Source: Sodalis sp. Psp (GTDB lineage Bacteria > Pseudomonadota > Gammaproteobacteria > Enterobacterales > Enterobacteriaceae). From it: DNA of 64,000 nucleotides. Shown piece after piece: positions 14,309 to 24,435 of this stretch. The DNA is taken from NCBI GenBank assembly GCA_024648745.1, contig JAHCVB010000001.1, positions 310,001-374,000 of the forward strand, given 5' to 3'. Within the stretch, counting starts at the first letter, position 1, and every line of letters begins with the position of its first letter. Position numbers and translations under genes: made by a program. The notes under the pieces were generated by a model that saw nothing but the letters and a program-made list of their open reading frames with translations, did no database searches and was not told where the DNA came from.

Positions 14309-14653
14309 TTAGGGCTGCTTATCAGCATCATTGTTTAACATCTTAACTTCGCCAATATCCTTAAGTTTTTTAGACAGCTCTCGTCTCTCTTTCGAGAGCT
14401 CGGCATTTTTGATGATGTAATCGTCAACTCGATCTTCATAATCAGTACGCATATTATCGATAATCGCCTGAATTTCCTCAATGGATACGCCAGACTTGAT
14501 GTAATCACTCAAGTTGTCCAGTAGCAGTACGCGCTTCTGGTTATCACGTATTTTCTTCTCATTATCAGAAATCTCGCGCTGCAGCTTATTTTTTCGGCGA
14601 AACATGCGCACGAATTCTAGGACTTCATGGAATGAAGACTTAATGCGATTCAT
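14309..14653 (-). CDS. tmaR: Pole-localising PTS regulator TmaR (YeeX, DUF496)
   Basis: Small coiled-coil protein that in E. coli clusters at the cell pole and holds PTS enzyme I there, tuning sugar uptake. 114 residues (E. coli about 109), dominated by charged heptad-like helices. Highly conserved stretches include [36 protein letters not shown] and [20 protein letters not shown]. The start is preceded by AAGG. It lies near sbcB as yeeX does in E. coli. The C-terminal ten residues differ from E. coli, which is usual for this tail. Retention of this accessory regulator in a reduced genome is notable. Confidence 0.93.
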   Translation of the reverse strand: MNRIKSSFHEVLEFVRMFRRKNKLQREISDNEKKIRDNQKRVLLLDNLSDYIKSGVSIEEIQAIIDNMRTDYEDRVDDYIIKNAELSKERRELSKKLKDIGEVKMLNNDADKQP

Positions 14654-14744
14654 TCTAGTTTCCTTATCTTAGCCAGTAACGTTGAATTTTTAGCGACGCC
14701 TACAGAGCGGTAGCTCTACACTACTTTTGTATGCCTTCTAATTT

Positions 14745-15097
14745 TTACTACCTTTTGGCAACGGAGAACTTCTGCCAATACCATGCAGACTTTCTGGTAT
14801 TCCTGCTGGAACAGATACATTCTCAAGGTGTTGCGGTACTGGTCGTTGACGAAAAGCTCTTGCAGAAAAACACCTTCCTTTTTAAATTCCAGTTTATTGT
14901 GTAAACATGGAGAATTCGGTTCGGTGATAGATATGATTGATCTCTACCAGTTCGACTAAGCCAATGCTTACACCTTGCTTATCGAGAATAAACTGTTGCT
15001 TGCTGATATTGTGAATATTTTTTGACAAAACTTTAAGCCAATAACGCATCATCACTTCGTTATCCTTAAATGTGATGAATAAAGTGCTAAACCTCAT
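14745..15097 (-). pseudogene. speG: Spermidine N1-acetyltransferase remnant
   Basis: The minus-strand frame 14894-15097 reads MMRYWLKVLSKNIHN and then FILDKQGVSIGLVELVEINHIYHRTEF, matching the N-terminal third of SpeG (VMRYW, GLVELVEINHVHRRAEF). After that the acetyl-CoA-binding part is missing; further along, at about 14760-14860, LFQQEYQKVCMVLAEVL resembles the C-terminal tail (IFQHQYLAEH). The catalytic core is therefore deleted. SpeG detoxifies excess spermidine; its loss is common in host-restricted enterics. Gene position beside an SMR transporter does not follow E. coli. Confidence 0.7.
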
Positions 15098-15196
15098 ATC
15101 CCAACGGATATAACTTAATAGTATGATATTAATGTACTTTAATTTTTTATTTCATTAAAATAATATTAAATATAAAATTAATTTTTTGTAAATTAA

Positions 15197-15526
15197 TCAG
15201 TTTTCAGAGGTTTTAGAAAATAAATTAATAACCAATACTCCGACAATGATTAAGATAATACCTCCTATCGCCACTGAATCCAATTTTTGTCCATACAGAA
15301 AATAGCTCACAACAGAGACAAATATAATACCAAGGCCAGACCAGATGGCGTAAGCGATACCGACAGGTACCGTTTTAAGCACTAGAGAAAGCAATATAAA
15401 CGAGATAGCGTAACCCACGATCACTACGATGGAAGGGGTCAATTTACTAAAGCCCGCTGAAGCTTTAAGAGATGAGGTAGCAATCACTTCCGAAATAATG
15501 GCAATAAATAAATAAAGATAAGCCAT
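15197..15526 (-). CDS. Small multidrug resistance (SMR) family transporter, EmrE/QacE-like
   Basis: Four-helix inner-membrane drug/proton antiporter. 109 residues from the ATG at 15526 (MAYLYLFIAI); an upstream GTG would add 14 residues with no family support. The essential membrane glutamate is at position 13 (AIISEVIATSSLKAS), and the family signature GIAYAIWSGLG (about 57-67) is present, followed by the third and fourth helices and NLFS near the end. It is closer to EmrE/QacE than to SugE or MdtI/MdtJ by these motifs, but I leave the symbol blank. It stands alone between a decayed speG and a long desert. Confidence 0.85.
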   Translation of the reverse strand: MAYLYLFIAIISEVIATSSLKASAGFSKLTPSIVVIVGYAISFILLSLVLKTVPVGIAYAIWSGLGIIFVSVVSYFLYGQKLDSVAIGGIILIIVGVLVINLFSKTSEN

Positions 15527-17116
15527 ATGATAACTCTGAATGGTGTAATTAAAGGTTAAGATTAACACTTTTCACCGACAGACAAAATAGCCTGCTGTAG
15601 TGCTCAGCGTTCAGAGTGGTTAGAAATATCTTTGCAAAAAAACACAGGATTGGCGTTGAATACACCGCGTTGACGCTAGGAAAGATGAAAATATCGCTTT
15701 ACAGACTGCCTCGGAAGGCAAGCACATCTTTACAAATTTAACAACAGCCAAGCTTACGGCCGGAGCCACTACCACATCAGTGTAGCCTAGTTGAAATGAA
15801 TGATGTATTATATTATTCCTGTCTGTAATAACCAGGATAACTAATCCAAAAGATTAATTTCCAGCCTGCTGATCTTCACTGAAGCTTCAGTGTACAATGG
15901 GCGATCAGCGACAACCTTGCTGATTTTTCTATGGTGCGACAGGTAGTGTTCAGTATTACCTAGCACTTCCTAAATCTCTGCAATTATCCAGTCAAACTCA
16001 ACTGATATTGCATTTTTTGTTTCCACTACGACATATTCATTTATGTTACGTTTCGCAGTACGTTTTCATCTCATTGAGAAAACGAAAGATTAGTGCATTG
16101 CAACAGGTGCATTTCATGACAGGATAAAATTATAGTAGTTGATGAGTAATCGAATGCACTCTGTTTATTCTTTTAATGGTAGCTATTCTGTAACTTTACT
16201 ATTCGATCACTTTAGATTGTTACAAATGCAAAAATCTATCCGGTACAGATAGAAACATTCGTTGCAGTAAAATTCGGGATTTAATGTCAATTGTGACAGC
16301 TATTTACAATTCAGTCGCCACTGTATCAGAATCTTTAAATTACCGTCAGATATGTGTGAGTAGTAATGAATTTACATCGTTTACATAGAAAAGCTATCAT
16401 GTCATGTTTTTTCGGAAAATAAAAATTTATTTTTGAAATTAATACTGTTTCTATCTTATCTCCATAATATTACTTTAATTATCAGCTTTAACGGCTAGAT
16501 TGCCCGGAGTTAAGAATTTTCCAAGCGATGGTATTTTTTTAGTAAGCATCAAAGTGAAAGCTACATTTCACGCTTTGATGCTTTTCATACTCTACCATAA
16601 AGGTAGGCCATATCGCTATTCTCTTTTCTGATCCTCTGAAGGTAGGGGTTCCTTCAGTATTATGGCGTTAGTGAGATTGAGAATTAATATTGATTCCATA
16701 CGGCACTCTAGATAGATTAAAGTGCTTATCATCATGATTTAGTTCCTAACTGTTGAAAAACCGCCCCACATGGGAAACGTGTCTACAATCTCAACACCTG
16801 CCCTAATTTAGTTGCTCACAATCTAACTACTGATGCTTCTGAGTCACTGCTCCTGAATCACCACACTCCTTGAGGAGGCTAAAGAGGAATTTTCTGTTTT
16901 ATAACACGATCCGTAGATTTTGCTATATGAATATGGCCGACGGAAAACCTGACCGATGATGGTATAACATAAATTTATTTAAAAATAATTAATTTTTATT
17001 AACACTAGACCAGTTCTTTCCTTGCTATCATTAATAATTAGAAAATATATACTTATTATCATCATTCCTGTTAATAAGTAATGCTAATCTTGACTATAGT
17101 CTCTGCGAACTTATTT
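15527..17116. other. 1.6 kb gene desert
   Basis: No intact gene. In E. coli luxS lies next to gshA on this side; I looked for its HTLEHLFAGFMR core and did not find it. The only strong structure is the inverted repeat at 16544-16583. The sequence is AT-rich and stops fall in all frames, consistent with old deleted or decayed genes. Confidence 0.55.
16544..16583 (+). terminator. Strong inverted repeat, possible orphan terminator
   Basis: AAGCATCAAAG pairs with CTTTGATGCTT; a two-base bulge follows, then TGAAA/TTTCA extends the stem around a short loop. The plus strand ends in TTTT after the stem. It sits inside a gene desert and has no neighbouring gene to terminate, so it may be a relic of a lost gene or a small-RNA terminator. 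Confidence 0.4.
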
Positions 17117-18679
17117 TTATCGTCTGTTTTGGTGCGCTAAAAATTCATCAAAACTCAGGATGTCTGAGGCTTCCAGCGCACGCTGACGTTGCCAAGACTG
17201 CAACCTTTCGTTATCAAATTGTACTTCGCTCAATACCTGTAACGGTTCTTCTCTCAACATCTGTCTATAGTCATTAGCCAGAATCAGCCCCAGTTCACTG
17301 ATACCGTGCTCGATCAACTGATCTAGAAAACGGGCGGATAACGTGAGCTCGGGATGATCAAATCTTGCCACCAGTGTATCACAGACTTTCTGGTAGTTTG
17401 TATCGCCATTATTACTATCAAGGGTTCCTGCCACACGCCGTAAATCGCTAAATAGCGTTTTACCTAGGATAACCAATGGCTGCTCGGTACCACCGCAATC
17501 AATGCCAAGCATCAGACCGGGTTTGCGACCTTCCAGGATCACCTGATTCCAGTTAGCACGAGTGCAAAACAACTCCTCCATGCTCATCTCTGGCGCTTCA
17601 GCCAGCGTACACCAAATCAGAAAAAGATCTAAAAAGCGAGCCTGCTCCTCGTCGACGCCCACTGGTGAGAACGGATTAATATCCAGAGAGCGCACCTCGA
17701 CATATTCGATGCCGCCACGCATCAGCGCATCTGACAGAGATTCGTCGTCTTGCGTCACTCTCTTGGGTCGTATCGGAGCATATAGTTCGTCTTCGATTTG
17801 CAATATGTTAGTGCTGAGCTGCAGATAACGACCATCTTTTTGCATCCCCATTTTCTGGTAGTCAGTGGATGGAGTTTTAATCGCTTGCTTCAGCCCACTA
17901 ACATATTCATCCAGACGGTTAAAAGTTATGCTGATCTGGCTTTGAGATTTATTGGTATACCCTAGATCGCTCAAACGCAGCGAAGTAGCATATGGTAAAT
18001 AAATCACCCCTGACTGAGCTTTTTCAAACGGTAAATCGGTTGTGCAGCTGTTCAGGAATGACGGGCAAATGCCTGGCGAGGCGCCGAACAGATAAGGGAT
18101 AATCCAGCCGAATCGGTAGTAATTACGGATAAGCCGTAGGTAGCCAGCGGAAATTTCCTCTTTGCCGCTCACCTCATCGGTAATACCAGTGTAGGCCTGC
18201 CAAAAGGCTAGAGGCAGTGAGAAATTGTGATGCACGCCGGAAATGATCTGCATCGGCGCACTATAGCGATTCTTCAATCCTTCTCGGTACAGGGTCTTCA
18301 TTCGTCCAATGTTAGAGCTGCCGTATTGCGCCAATTCGATAGGATGAGAGCTGTCAATGAAGCACGGCATGCTCATCGGCCATAGATGTTCATCACCTAG
18401 ATGGCGCGCCACATACCGGTAGATATCGCGCAATAGAGCTAGCATATGGCCGATGTCATCGTCAACTGGCGTGACAAATTCCAGCAACGCTTCAGCGAAG
18501 TCAGTGGTGATCCACTTGTGAGTCAGTGCTGCGCCGAGTGATTCAGGATGAGAGGTTTGTGCCAAGCTCCCATTGGTATTAATACGCAGTGCTTCACACT
18601 CTACGCCGCGGCAAATACCTTTGAGCACCTGAGGGTTGGCTTCCAACCAGGCAAACGTGCTTGATAAATCCGGAATCAA
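17117..18679 (-). CDS. gshA: Glutamate-cysteine ligase
   Basis: Joins glutamate and cysteine to gamma-glutamylcysteine, the first and limiting step of glutathione synthesis. 520 residues (E. coli 518). Motifs include VECEALRIN near residue 28, where both metal-binding glutamates are kept but the arginine between them is cysteine, SALTHKW-like [68 protein letters not shown] and [12 protein letters not shown]. The start is TTG, as in E. coli gshA, with a strong GGGAGG seven bases upstream. It lies next to yqaB in the enteric order. It consumes the cysteine made by the sulfate pathway encoded further right. Confidence 0.96.
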   Translation of the reverse strand: MIPDLSSTFAWLEANPQVLKGICRGVECEALRINTNGSLAQTSHPESLGAALTHKWITTDFAEALLEFVTPVDDDIGHMLALLRDIYRYVARHLGDEHLWPMSMPCFIDSSHPIELAQYGSSNIGRMKTLYREGLKNRYSAPMQIISGVHHNFSLPLAFWQAYTGITDEVSGKEEISAGYLRLIRNYYRFGWIIPYLFGASPGICPSFLNSCTTDLPFEKAQSGVIYLPYATSLRLSDLGYTNKSQSQISITFNRLDEYVSGLKQAIKTPSTDYQKMGMQKDGRYLQLSTNILQIEDELYAPIRPKRVTQDDESLSDALMRGGIEYVEVRSLDINPFSPVGVDEEQARFLDLFLIWCTLAEAPEMSMEELFCTRANWNQVILEGRKPGLMLGIDCGGTEQPLVILGKTLFSDLRRVAGTLDSNNGDTNYQKVCDTLVARFDHPELTLSARFLDQLIEHGISELGLILANDYRQMLREEPLQVLSEVQFDNERLQSWQRQRALEASDILSFDEFLAHQNRR

Positions 18680-18760
18680 ATTAACCTCCCACAGGTTGAC
18701 AATGTTTAGGCTTAGAATAGGGATCTGTTTCGCTCGCTATTAAGACTGTTTGGGGTAACA

Positions 18761-19333
18761 TCACTCTCTAAGAGCCCGGACATCCACAAAAGACATGTTG
18801 GCTGCCTGTGCGGCCATAATACCAAAATCAGCGTCCTCGAAGACCACACAGAACTCAGGAAGAACACCAATTAATTCCGCGCAGCGTAGGAAGGTTTGAG
18901 GATCAGGCTTATAGCGGGCAACGTCATCAGCACCGACAATAGCATCGAAATAATGTAGCAGCCCCAGATGACGCAGTAGGGCTTCTGCCATAGCATGCTC
19001 GCTACCAGTGCCTACTGCCATTGGGCGTTTACCATGGTAACGCTTTACCACATTAATGAGAGGTAATGTGGTGACATCATCAAATAGGGTATTATGCAGC
19101 GCTGCGGTTTTTTCACGTGCCAGCTGATGGAAATCCATCTCAACCTGATGACTTTCAATGATCACTTTCGCAATATGCCAGGTCGGTGATCCATTCAACG
19201 AGGCAACTACCGACTTGTCAAAACCCATTCCGTAGGATGCCAGTACCTGCTCCCAGGCTTTGTGGTGCATAGTTTCCGTATCAAGTAGCGTGCCATCCAT
19301 ATCAAAAATCAATCCTTGGTACTGATCGTACAT
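18761..19333 (-). CDS. yqaB: HAD phosphatase YqaB (fructose-1-phosphate / 6-phosphogluconate phosphatase)
   Basis: HAD-superfamily sugar phosphatase. 190 residues (E. coli 188). Motif I is FDMDGTLLDTE (residues 10-20, nucleophile Asp and general acid Asp), motif II VGTGSEHA, motif III lysine in RYKPDPQTF and motif IV VVFEDADFGIMAA. The cap domain lies between residues 17 and 80. E. coli YqaB dephosphorylates fructose 1-phosphate and 6-phosphogluconate weakly; physiological role is uncertain. It is 81 bases upstream of gshA on the same strand and may be cotranscribed. Confidence 0.92.
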   Translation of the reverse strand: MYDQYQGLIFDMDGTLLDTETMHHKAWEQVLASYGMGFDKSVVASLNGSPTWHIAKVIIESHQVEMDFHQLAREKTAALHNTLFDDVTTLPLINVVKRYHGKRPMAVGTGSEHAMAEALLRHLGLLHYFDAIVGADDVARYKPDPQTFLRCAELIGVLPEFCVVFEDADFGIMAAQAANMSFVDVRALRE

Positions 19334-19544
19334 TGTTGTTCACCAGAAGTTGTAAAATAAGTATTTACTTTAGCGCAATTTCGTAACATTGTCGCTGATT
19401 CTGTTGGCCTAGGAAGGTTTCTCCAAGTTTGTAATGGTGCACCTGACGGTTACAACGGTAGTTCTGGTTTGGGAACGAGTGCAACAACGCCAGCCAAGCT
19501 AAAGACAATCAAGAAATATACAAGTGGGAAAATATCAGAAATAG

Positions 19545-19619
19545 TGCATCCGAGAGGATTCGAACCTCCGACCACTCGGTTCGTAGCCGAGTGCTCTAAT
19601 CCAGCTGAGCTACGGATGC
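19545..19619 (-). tRNA. tRNA-Arg (ACG)
   Basis: Cloverleaf on the minus strand: acceptor GCATCCG/CGGATGC, D stem GCTC/GAGC, anticodon stem CTCGG/CCGAG with loop CTACGAA (anticodon ACG), T arm GGAGG-TTCGAAT-CCTCT with one G-U pair, discriminator A. It corresponds to the argV-argQ cluster beside serV in E. coli, of which only one copy is left. The three bases after the discriminator read CTA instead of the CCA that enteric tRNA genes encode; the D loop also seems one base longer than in E. coli. An adenosine-34 to inosine deaminase would be needed for reading CGN codons. Confidence 0.95.
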
Positions 19620-19628
19620 ATCGTAAAA

Positions 19629-19721
19629 TGGCGGTGAGGGAGGGATTCGAACCCTCGATACAGCTTTTGACCGCATACTCCCTTAGCAGGGGAGCGCCTT
19701 TAACCTCTCGGCCACCTCACC
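19629..19721 (-). tRNA. tRNA-Ser (GCT)
   Basis: Class II tRNA of 93 bases including an encoded CCA. Acceptor GGTGAGG paired with CCTCACC, anticodon loop CTGCTAA (anticodon GCT, reading AGC/AGU), long variable arm with TATGCGGTCAAAAGCTGTA, T arm GAGGG-TTCGAAT-CCCTC, discriminator G. It is nearly identical to E. coli serV and lies directly upstream of tRNA-Arg, the same order as serV-argV, so both are probably processed from one transcript. Confidence 0.96.
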
Positions 19722-19947
19722 TGCGAGCTGTTCTTAAAGCTCATTGGCGCTGCGCACATACTACTTTCTGCGTCTAATAAGTCAAACCATTTTTCCCGAA
19801 AAAAAGTTTGCGCAATTCCCATGTAGCTTGCACAGATAGGTAGCTAAATAACGATAAAATAATTGTCTCCTGAAAATTAAGAGACTATTGGCACAAAATT
19901 AGGATTGTCTACGGACATTGGCCTCGCCTGGAACAAGGGATCAAGGA

Positions 19948-20133
19948 TTAGTAAGGAGTCTGTTGTGACTTCTCAGCCTGGATACTCTGGTATATTTCTT
20001 CGCGGTGCACAGAAACGTCTTTAGGAGCATTAACACCGATACGAACCTGGTTACCTTTGACGCCTAAAACAGTAACCGTAACCTCATCACCAATCATGAG
20101 GGTTTCACCAACTCGACGGGTCAGAATAAGCAT
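19948..20133 (-). CDS. csrA: Carbon storage regulator CsrA
   Basis: Dimeric RNA-binding protein that blocks or stabilises mRNAs by binding GGA motifs, controlling central carbon flow, motility and biofilm in enterics. 61 residues, same length as E. coli and differing at only a few C-terminal positions. The RNA-binding elements LTRRVGET (residues 3-10, arginines 6 and 7) and VHREEIY (residues 42-48, arginine 44) are intact. AAGGAG lies seven bases before the ATG. Position between the tRNA cluster and alaS is the enteric one. Confidence 0.98.
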   Translation of the reverse strand: MLILTRRVGETLMIGDEVTVTVLGVKGNQVRIGVNAPKDVSVHREEIYQSIQAEKSQQTPY

Positions 20134-20343
20134 TCTTTGCTCCTTGAAAAATTCAAAAGCCGGGCCTCATTAGTTCCCTGTTATTATCCATTATACACTA
20201 GAAAGTGTAAGTCGTTCAGCATGCTAAATCTGGTATAATATTAATCGATATGATCGGCTGCGCGCCTAACTTTTATTTCTTAAAAGTATTTAAAAACCAT
20301 ACCTTAACAGAAAATAATAGTGTTTATTATAATGTATTCTTCT

Positions 20344-22971
20344 TCATAGTCTCGCGGCCAATATCGAATCTATACTCGCCAGTGCCGCTGGCAATACGGC
20401 AATATGACTACCTCCAGCCTGTGCCATATCAGGACGACCACCACCTTTACCCCCTACCTGCTGTGCGAGATAGCTGATTATCTCATTTGCTTTGACGCGA
20501 TCGGTTAAATCTTTGGTCACTCCAGCAATTAGGATAACTTTACCTTCCGCTACCGTAGCGAGCACAATGACTGCCGATCTCAGTTGATTCTTCAAATCAT
20601 CTACTATCGTGCGCAACATTTTCGGTTCGGCATTGTCCAGTTTACTAATCAACACTTTCACCCCGTTGATATCACGTACGTTTCGACTAAGTGCTGTGCT
20701 TTCCTGTGCAGCTTGCTGGTTTTTCAACTTCTGGATCTTTTGTTCTAACTGGCGGGAACGGTCCTGCAACGTGCGCACCTTTTCCACTATGGTTTGATTG
20801 TTGCCTTTCACCAACTGCGCGATAGTATGTATCAAATCGCTTTGTTGATGCAGAGAAGCTAGCGCCTCTTCACCGGTTATTGCTTCAATACGACGGATAC
20901 CGCCGGCAACAGCAGACTCGGAGGTAATGTAGAACAAGCCGATATCGCCGGTGCGGCTAGCATGAGTTCCGATACATAGTTCAGTGGAAAAATCACCTAT
21001 GCTTAGTACTCTTACTTGGGCCTCATACTTCCCGCTGAACAAAGCTGTAACGCCTTTGTTACGAGCTTCTTCCAGTGCCATGATTTCGGTTTGGATAATT
21101 AGGTTTCTTCGGATTTGCCGGTTGACAATATCTTCTACCCGGCGAATTTGCTCTGGCTTTATAGCTTCACCATGAGATAAGTCGAAACGCAAGTAGTGAG
21201 CGTTCACCAGCGAACCTTTCTGGCTAACATGCTCGCCAATCACCTGACGCAATGCGGCATGCAGCAAATGAGTAGCTGAGTGGTTTAGACGGATACGGTC
21301 GCGGCGTACTGCGTCCACATGAGCGATCACCTGCGCGCCTAGTTTCAGTTCACCGTGCCTTAGCTTACCAAGATGGCCGAATGCTCTACCATATTTTTTC
21401 GTGTCTATCACCTCAAAGATGCCAGCTACTGATTTTAATTCGCCCTGGTCGCCTACCTGGCCGCCCGATTCGCCATAAAACGGCGTTTCATTAAGTACTA
21501 CTACTGCCTCTTCACCTCGCTGAATTACCCTTACAGCCTTGCCGCCACGGAACAGCGCAATGACCTGTCCTGAGTGTTCAAGTTGTTCGTAGCCGAAGAA
21601 TCGGGTCACCTTATCCACACACAGCAGACTGTTGTAATCAAGGTGGAATCTGTTCAAGTCCCGGGAAATTTTACGGTGTGCCTCTATGGCACGCTCAAAC
21701 CCGGCTTTGTTGACACGTAGATTACGTTCATGGCAAACGTCGGCGATTAAATCCAAGGGAAATCCGTAGGTATCGTAAAGGTGGAAAGCGGTTTCACCGT
21801 CAAGAGTATCATCGTTTAGTTTGGCTAATGCGCCATTCAGTATTATTAGACCACGTTTCAGCATGCTGGAGAATTGCTCTTCTTCAACATGCAATATTTG
21901 CTCTATAGTTTCCTGTTGTGGTTTCAATTGATCTGCGACGTTGCCCATTATTTCGATAAGCGGATCGACCAACTTAAAGTAAAAATTACCGCTAGCGCCT
22001 AACTTGTTGCCATGGCGAAGTGCGCGGCGAATGATCCGGCGCAGAACATATCCCCTGCCCTCATTGGAGGGCACCACGCCGTCACCAATCAGGAAAGCAC
22101 AAGAGCGGATATGGTCTGCAATGACGCGTAGGGATTTGCTATTCAGATCAGCTGATCCTGTCGCCTTTGCAGTGGCAGCGATAAGCGTTTTGAATAGATC
22201 TATATCATAGTTAGAATTGACGTGTTGTAATACCGCTGAAATACGCTCCAGCCCCATGCCGGTATCTACCGAAGGTTTTGGCAGTAACAGCAGCGTGCCG
22301 TCGGCCTGACGGTTGAATTGTATAAAAACTAGGTTCCAGATCTCAATGTAGCGGTCACCAGCTTCTTCTAAACTTCCCGGAGGGCTGCCCCATAGATGGC
22401 CGCCATGATCGTAGAAAATTTCTGAACACGGTCCGCAGGGACCGGTATCGCCCATTTGCCAGAAGTTGTCGGAAAAATAAGGGCTGCCTTTATTATCGCC
22501 AATACGGATAATTCGATCGGTAGACACCCCTATCTCGTTGGCCCAGATCTTGTAAGCTTCATCATCGGTGACATATACTGTTACCCACAACTTTTCTTTC
22601 TTCAGGTTGAACCATTGTGGGCTCGTCAATAACTCCCAGGCAAACTGAATAGCATCACGTTTGAAATAGTCTCCGAAGCTGAAGTTGCCCAGCATTTCGA
22701 AGAAGGTGTGGTGACGCGCAGTGTAGCCAACGTTTTCTAAATCGTTATGCTTGCCGCCTGCTCGCACGCAGCGCTGCGACGTTGTGGCACGCTGGTAATG
22801 GCGGTTATCCAAGCCCAGGAATACATCTTTGAACTGGTTCATACCAGCATTGGTAAACAATAATGTTGGATCATTATCAGGCACTAATGAGCTGCTTGCC
22901 ACCACCTGATGTCCTTTGCTGCGGAAAAAATCAAGAAATGCTTGACGGATCTCAGAGATGCTTTTGTTCAT
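20344..22971 (-). CDS. alaS: Alanyl-tRNA synthetase
   Basis: Charges tRNA-Ala and hydrolyses mischarged Ser- and Gly-tRNA-Ala. 875 residues (E. coli 876) from the ATG at 22971 ([21 protein letters not shown]), preceded by AGG; a 26-codon upstream extension is rejected. Class II catalytic motifs: [30 protein letters not shown], and [12 protein letters not shown]. The editing domain has [12 protein letters not shown] (zinc histidines) and ELCIGTHAS; the latter is normally CGGTH, so the first conserved glycine is isoleucine here while Cys and His ligands remain. The C-terminal DHHA1 glycine-rich part ([15 protein letters not shown]) is intact. Confidence 0.96.
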   Translation of the reverse strand: MNKSISEIRQAFLDFFRSKGHQVVASSSLVPDNDPTLLFTNAGMNQFKDVFLGLDNRHYQRATTSQRCVRAGGKHNDLENVGYTARHHTFFEMLGNFSFGDYFKRDAIQFAWELLTSPQWFNLKKEKLWVTVYVTDDEAYKIWANEIGVSTDRIIRIGDNKGSPYFSDNFWQMGDTGPCGPCSEIFYDHGGHLWGSPPGSLEEAGDRYIEIWNLVFIQFNRQADGTLLLLPKPSVDTGMGLERISAVLQHVNSNYDIDLFKTLIAATAKATGSADLNSKSLRVIADHIRSCAFLIGDGVVPSNEGRGYVLRRIIRRALRHGNKLGASGNFYFKLVDPLIEIMGNVADQLKPQQETIEQILHVEEEQFSSMLKRGLIILNGALAKLNDDTLDGETAFHLYDTYGFPLDLIADVCHERNLRVNKAGFERAIEAHRKISRDLNRFHLDYNSLLCVDKVTRFFGYEQLEHSGQVIALFRGGKAVRVIQRGEEAVVVLNETPFYGESGGQVGDQGELKSVAGIFEVIDTKKYGRAFGHLGKLRHGELKLGAQVIAHVDAVRRDRIRLNHSATHLLHAALRQVIGEHVSQKGSLVNAHYLRFDLSHGEAIKPEQIRRVEDIVNRQIRRNLIIQTEIMALEEARNKGVTALFSGKYEAQVRVLSIGDFSTELCIGTHASRTGDIGLFYITSESAVAGGIRRIEAITGEEALASLHQQSDLIHTIAQLVKGNNQTIVEKVRTLQDRSRQLEQKIQKLKNQQAAQESTALSRNVRDINGVKVLISKLDNAEPKMLRTIVDDLKNQLRSAVIVLATVAEGKVILIAGVTKDLTDRVKANEIISYLAQQVGGKGGGRPDMAQAGGSHIAVLPAALASIDSILAARL

Positions 22972-23269
22972 AATTGACCTATAAATTATGCTAATAAAGA
23001 TCAAAATAGCAAATAGAATAACGCAGCAGTTAGAGTGCTGCGGCAGCATTCAGGATTATAAAAGGAAAGATACATTTTATGTAGTACGGAGTAAAATTTC
23101 GCACGTCATTTTTAAAAATATAAAACGGATTTCGTCAAAACTGAGGGTTACTCTGTAGTTTGGCTTTGCTGTAATCAATCGTACTTAGAAAGTCAAGCAG
23201 GGACGCCACCACGTCAGCAACATCTTTTGTCCAGAACCTAATTTGTCTTACATTACCAGCCTGTTAAAA
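22972..23269. other. alaS-recA gap without recX
   Basis: E. coli has recX (166 codons) between recA and alaS. Here about 300 bases contain only the upstream region of alaS and no recognisable RecX sequence. recX appears to have been deleted. Confidence 0.6.
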
Positions 23270-24325
23270 CTATTCATCGCTATCGCCGGTTCCTTCGTTT
23301 TCTACGTATTTGATCAAGCTGTTGCTATCGGCACCATGCAGCAACATATCGCGTAGTTTTTTATCTAGCTCGACAGCTAGTTGAGGTCTATCTTTCAATA
23401 AATTACAGGTATTCGCTTTACCTTGGCCAATTTTTTGGCCATTATAGCTATACCAAGTTCCTGCTTTCTCGATCAGTTTATACTTAACTCCCAGATCGAC
23501 CAGTTCACCACGAATATTGATGCCTTCGCCATACATGATTTGAAATTCCGCCTGTTTAAACGGCGCAGCCACTTTGTTTTTCACCACCTTAACACGGGTT
23601 TCACTTCCTATTACCACATCACCTTCTTTCACTGAACCAATGCGACGGATATCCAGGCGAACTGAAGCGTAAAACTTAAGCGCATTACCACCGGTCGTGG
23701 TTTCCGGATTGCCAAATATGACACCGATCTTCATACGGATCTGGTTGATGAAAATCAACAGCGTATTGGCGTTTTTCAGGTTACCAGACAGCTTACGCAT
23801 TGCTTGGCTCATCATACGGGCAGCCAGGCCAATATGAGAATCACCGATCTCACCTTCAATTTCCGCTTTCGGCGTCAGTGCCGCTACGGAATCGACGATG
23901 ATGACATCAACCGCACCGGATCGAGTTAGAGCATCACAGATTTCCAGCGCTTGCTCGCCGGTATCTGGCTGGGAACAAAGCAGATTGTCGATATCGACAC
24001 CTAGTTTTTTGGCATAGATGGGATCCAAGGCATGTTCAGCATCTATAAAAGCGCAAGTTTTACCTTCTCGCTGTGCTGCAGCGATGACTTGTAAAGTCAA
24101 GGTAGTTTTACCAGATGATTCCGGCCCATAAATTTCAACGATACGGCCCATAGGCAGCCCACCAGCGCCCAACGCAATGTCCAGAGACAGAGAACCTGTG
24201 GAGATTGTTTCAACATCCATTGAGCGATCTTCACCCAGACGCATGATGGAGCCTTTGCCGAATTGTTTTTCAATTTGGCTCAGTGCTGCCGCTAGCGCCT
24301 TTTGTTTATTCTCATCAATAGCCAT
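23270..24325 (-). CDS. recA: Recombinase RecA
   Basis: ATP-dependent strand-exchange protein of homologous recombination and coprotease for LexA. 351 residues (E. coli 353) starting [25 protein letters not shown] at 24325 with GGGAG upstream; an extra four codons upstream are not needed. Walker [11 protein letters not shown] (about 66-75), Walker B region [12 protein letters not shown], loop L1 [21 protein letters not shown] and loop L2 [22 protein letters not shown] are intact, and the acidic C-terminal tail is present. Controlled by a LexA box overlapping its promoter. Many symbionts with smaller genomes have lost recA, so retention suggests that repair capacity is not fully gone. Confidence 0.98.
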   Translation of the reverse strand: MAIDENKQKALAAALSQIEKQFGKGSIMRLGEDRSMDVETISTGSLSLDIALGAGGLPMGRIVEIYGPESSGKTTLTLQVIAAAQREGKTCAFIDAEHALDPIYAKKLGVDIDNLLCSQPDTGEQALEICDALTRSGAVDVIIVDSVAALTPKAEIEGEIGDSHIGLAARMMSQAMRKLSGNLKNANTLLIFINQIRMKIGVIFGNPETTTGGNALKFYASVRLDIRRIGSVKEGDVVIGSETRVKVVKNKVAAPFKQAEFQIMYGEGINIRGELVDLGVKYKLIEKAGTWYSYNGQKIGQGKANTCNLLKDRPQLAVELDKKLRDMLLHGADSNSLIKYVENEGTGDSDE

Positions 24326-24397
24326 TTTAACTCCCAAAAAAGACGCGGTGTTGCTACCCTCTCTTTTTTAATAATGTGTACTGGTAGTACTGAGTAA

Positions 24398-24427
24398 TCA
24401 GTATGCTGTATTAATATACAGTATCAA
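24398..24427 (-). promoter_or_regulatory. recA promoter with overlapping LexA (SOS) box
   Basis: On the minus strand TTGATA (24427-24422) is followed after 16 bases by CATACT, a fair -10. Between them lies CTGTATATTAATACAG (24421-24406), a CTG-N10-CAG palindrome very close to the LexA consensus. E. coli recA has the same design, with TTGATA followed directly by CTGTATGAGCATACAG. Distance to the recA ATG is about 75 bases. Confidence 0.85.
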
Positions 24428-24435
24428 TCAGATTC

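Noticed and set aside
15735..15790. Minus-strand CGSGSGRKLGCC, resembling a SEC-C zinc motif tail
   Set aside because: Only about 12 residues between stops; too short to claim a gene remnant.
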